NCBI GenBank assembly: GCA_015231995.1
Contig: JADGAO010000028.1
Location: forward strand, 1-21,654
DNA: 21,654 nt
Direction: 5' to 3'
From: Nitrospinota bacterium
GTDB taxonomy: Bacteria > Nitrospinota_A > UBA7883 > JACRLM01
Within the stretch, counting starts at the first letter, position 1. The number at the start of each line of letters is the position of its first letter. A program made the translations under genes and the position numbers. The notes under the pieces were generated by a model. That model made no database searches, was not told the DNA's origin, and saw only the letters and a program-made list of their open reading frames with translations. This document shows positions 21,441 to 21,654 of this stretch, piece by piece.

Positions 21441-21654
21441 CTACCTCTTCATCGCCCTGTCCATCTCTCTCTTCGCGTCGCGCGTCTTTATATCCTCGCG
21501 TTTGTCATACTCCTTCTTCCCCTTGGCCACGCCTAGCTCTATCTTCGCAAAGCCTTTTTTGAAATAAAGTTTCAACGGGATTACCGTCAATCCCTTCTCG
21601 CTGAGGGCGACGTCCAGCTTTTCTATCTGCTTGCGATGGAGCAGGAGCTTGCGC
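21441..21654 (-). CDS. smpB: SsrA-binding protein SmpB (partial, 5' end outside window)
   Basis: Seventy C-terminal residues are visible, ending at the TAG on 21443-21441. They show the SmpB signature: RKLLLHRKQIEKL, then GLTVIPLKLYFKKGFAKIELGVAKGKKEYDKRE and the basic tail KRDAKREMDRAMKR-type. SmpB binds tmRNA and brings it to stalled ribosomes for trans-translation. The gene is convergent with the HerA gene. A run of nine C residues (21433-21441) ends at the stop codon. The tmRNA gene itself is not visible in this window. Confidence 0.95.
   Translation of the reverse strand, partial: RKLLLHRKQIEKLDVALSEKGLTVIPLKLYFKKGFAKIELGVAKGKKEYDKREDIKTRDAKREMDRAMKR

Overview
The window reads as chromosome from a GC-rich, Gram-negative bacterium, probably assembled from a metagenome. 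Evidence for this is System I cytochrome c maturation genes (CcmH and CcmI types), a SCO-type copper protein, a selenocysteine elongation factor, a MoxR/Bat operon, and dispersed palindromic repeats of the kind common in Nitrospinota, Nitrospirota and deltaproteobacterial genomes. The exact lineage cannot be fixed from the sequence alone. I see no rRNA, tRNA, tmRNA, CRISPR array, transposase or integrase.

Layout. 1-1793 (minus strand): a SCO-family copper chaperone with a candidate promoter and terminator, then a CcmH-type and a zinc-ribbon CcmI-type cytochrome c biogenesis gene; the last runs off the left edge. 2048-7136 (minus): der, a Cache-type sensor histidine kinase and selB, tightly packed. 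7228-12386 (plus): a MoxR ATPase, a DUF58 protein, a BatD-like membrane protein and two VWA (BatA/BatB-like) membrane proteins, the last four joined by 4-nt stop/start overlaps. A palindrome-rich repeat separates moxR from the DUF58 gene. 12272-17019 (minus): a GlcF/HdrD-like iron-sulfur protein whose 3' end overlaps the last VWA gene; a membrane protein with an IF-2 N-terminal domain, followed by crcB and a DUF190 gene; and an unrecognised 502-residue coiled-coil protein with a good promoter. 17020-18434: a repeat-rich stretch around one small PhnA-like zinc-ribbon gene. 18435-21405 (plus): an A/T-richer two-gene cassette, a SIR2-domain protein followed by a HerA-type ATPase. 21441 to the end (minus): the C-terminal part of smpB.

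The most notable element is the SIR2 + HerA cassette. This pairing is a known type of antiphage defence (SIR2-HerA, also called Nezha), in which the SIR2 domain is an NADase effector and HerA is its hexameric partner. Here it has its own extended -10 promoter between repeated 9-mers, a base composition unlike its neighbours, and a position between a MITE-like repeat and smpB, all consistent with horizontal acquisition. Less charted observations are the IF2_N-membrane fusion beside crcB, the unrecognised coiled-coil gene, the 115-nt convergent coding overlap, and several families of hairpin-rich repeats that occupy almost every sizeable intergenic gap.
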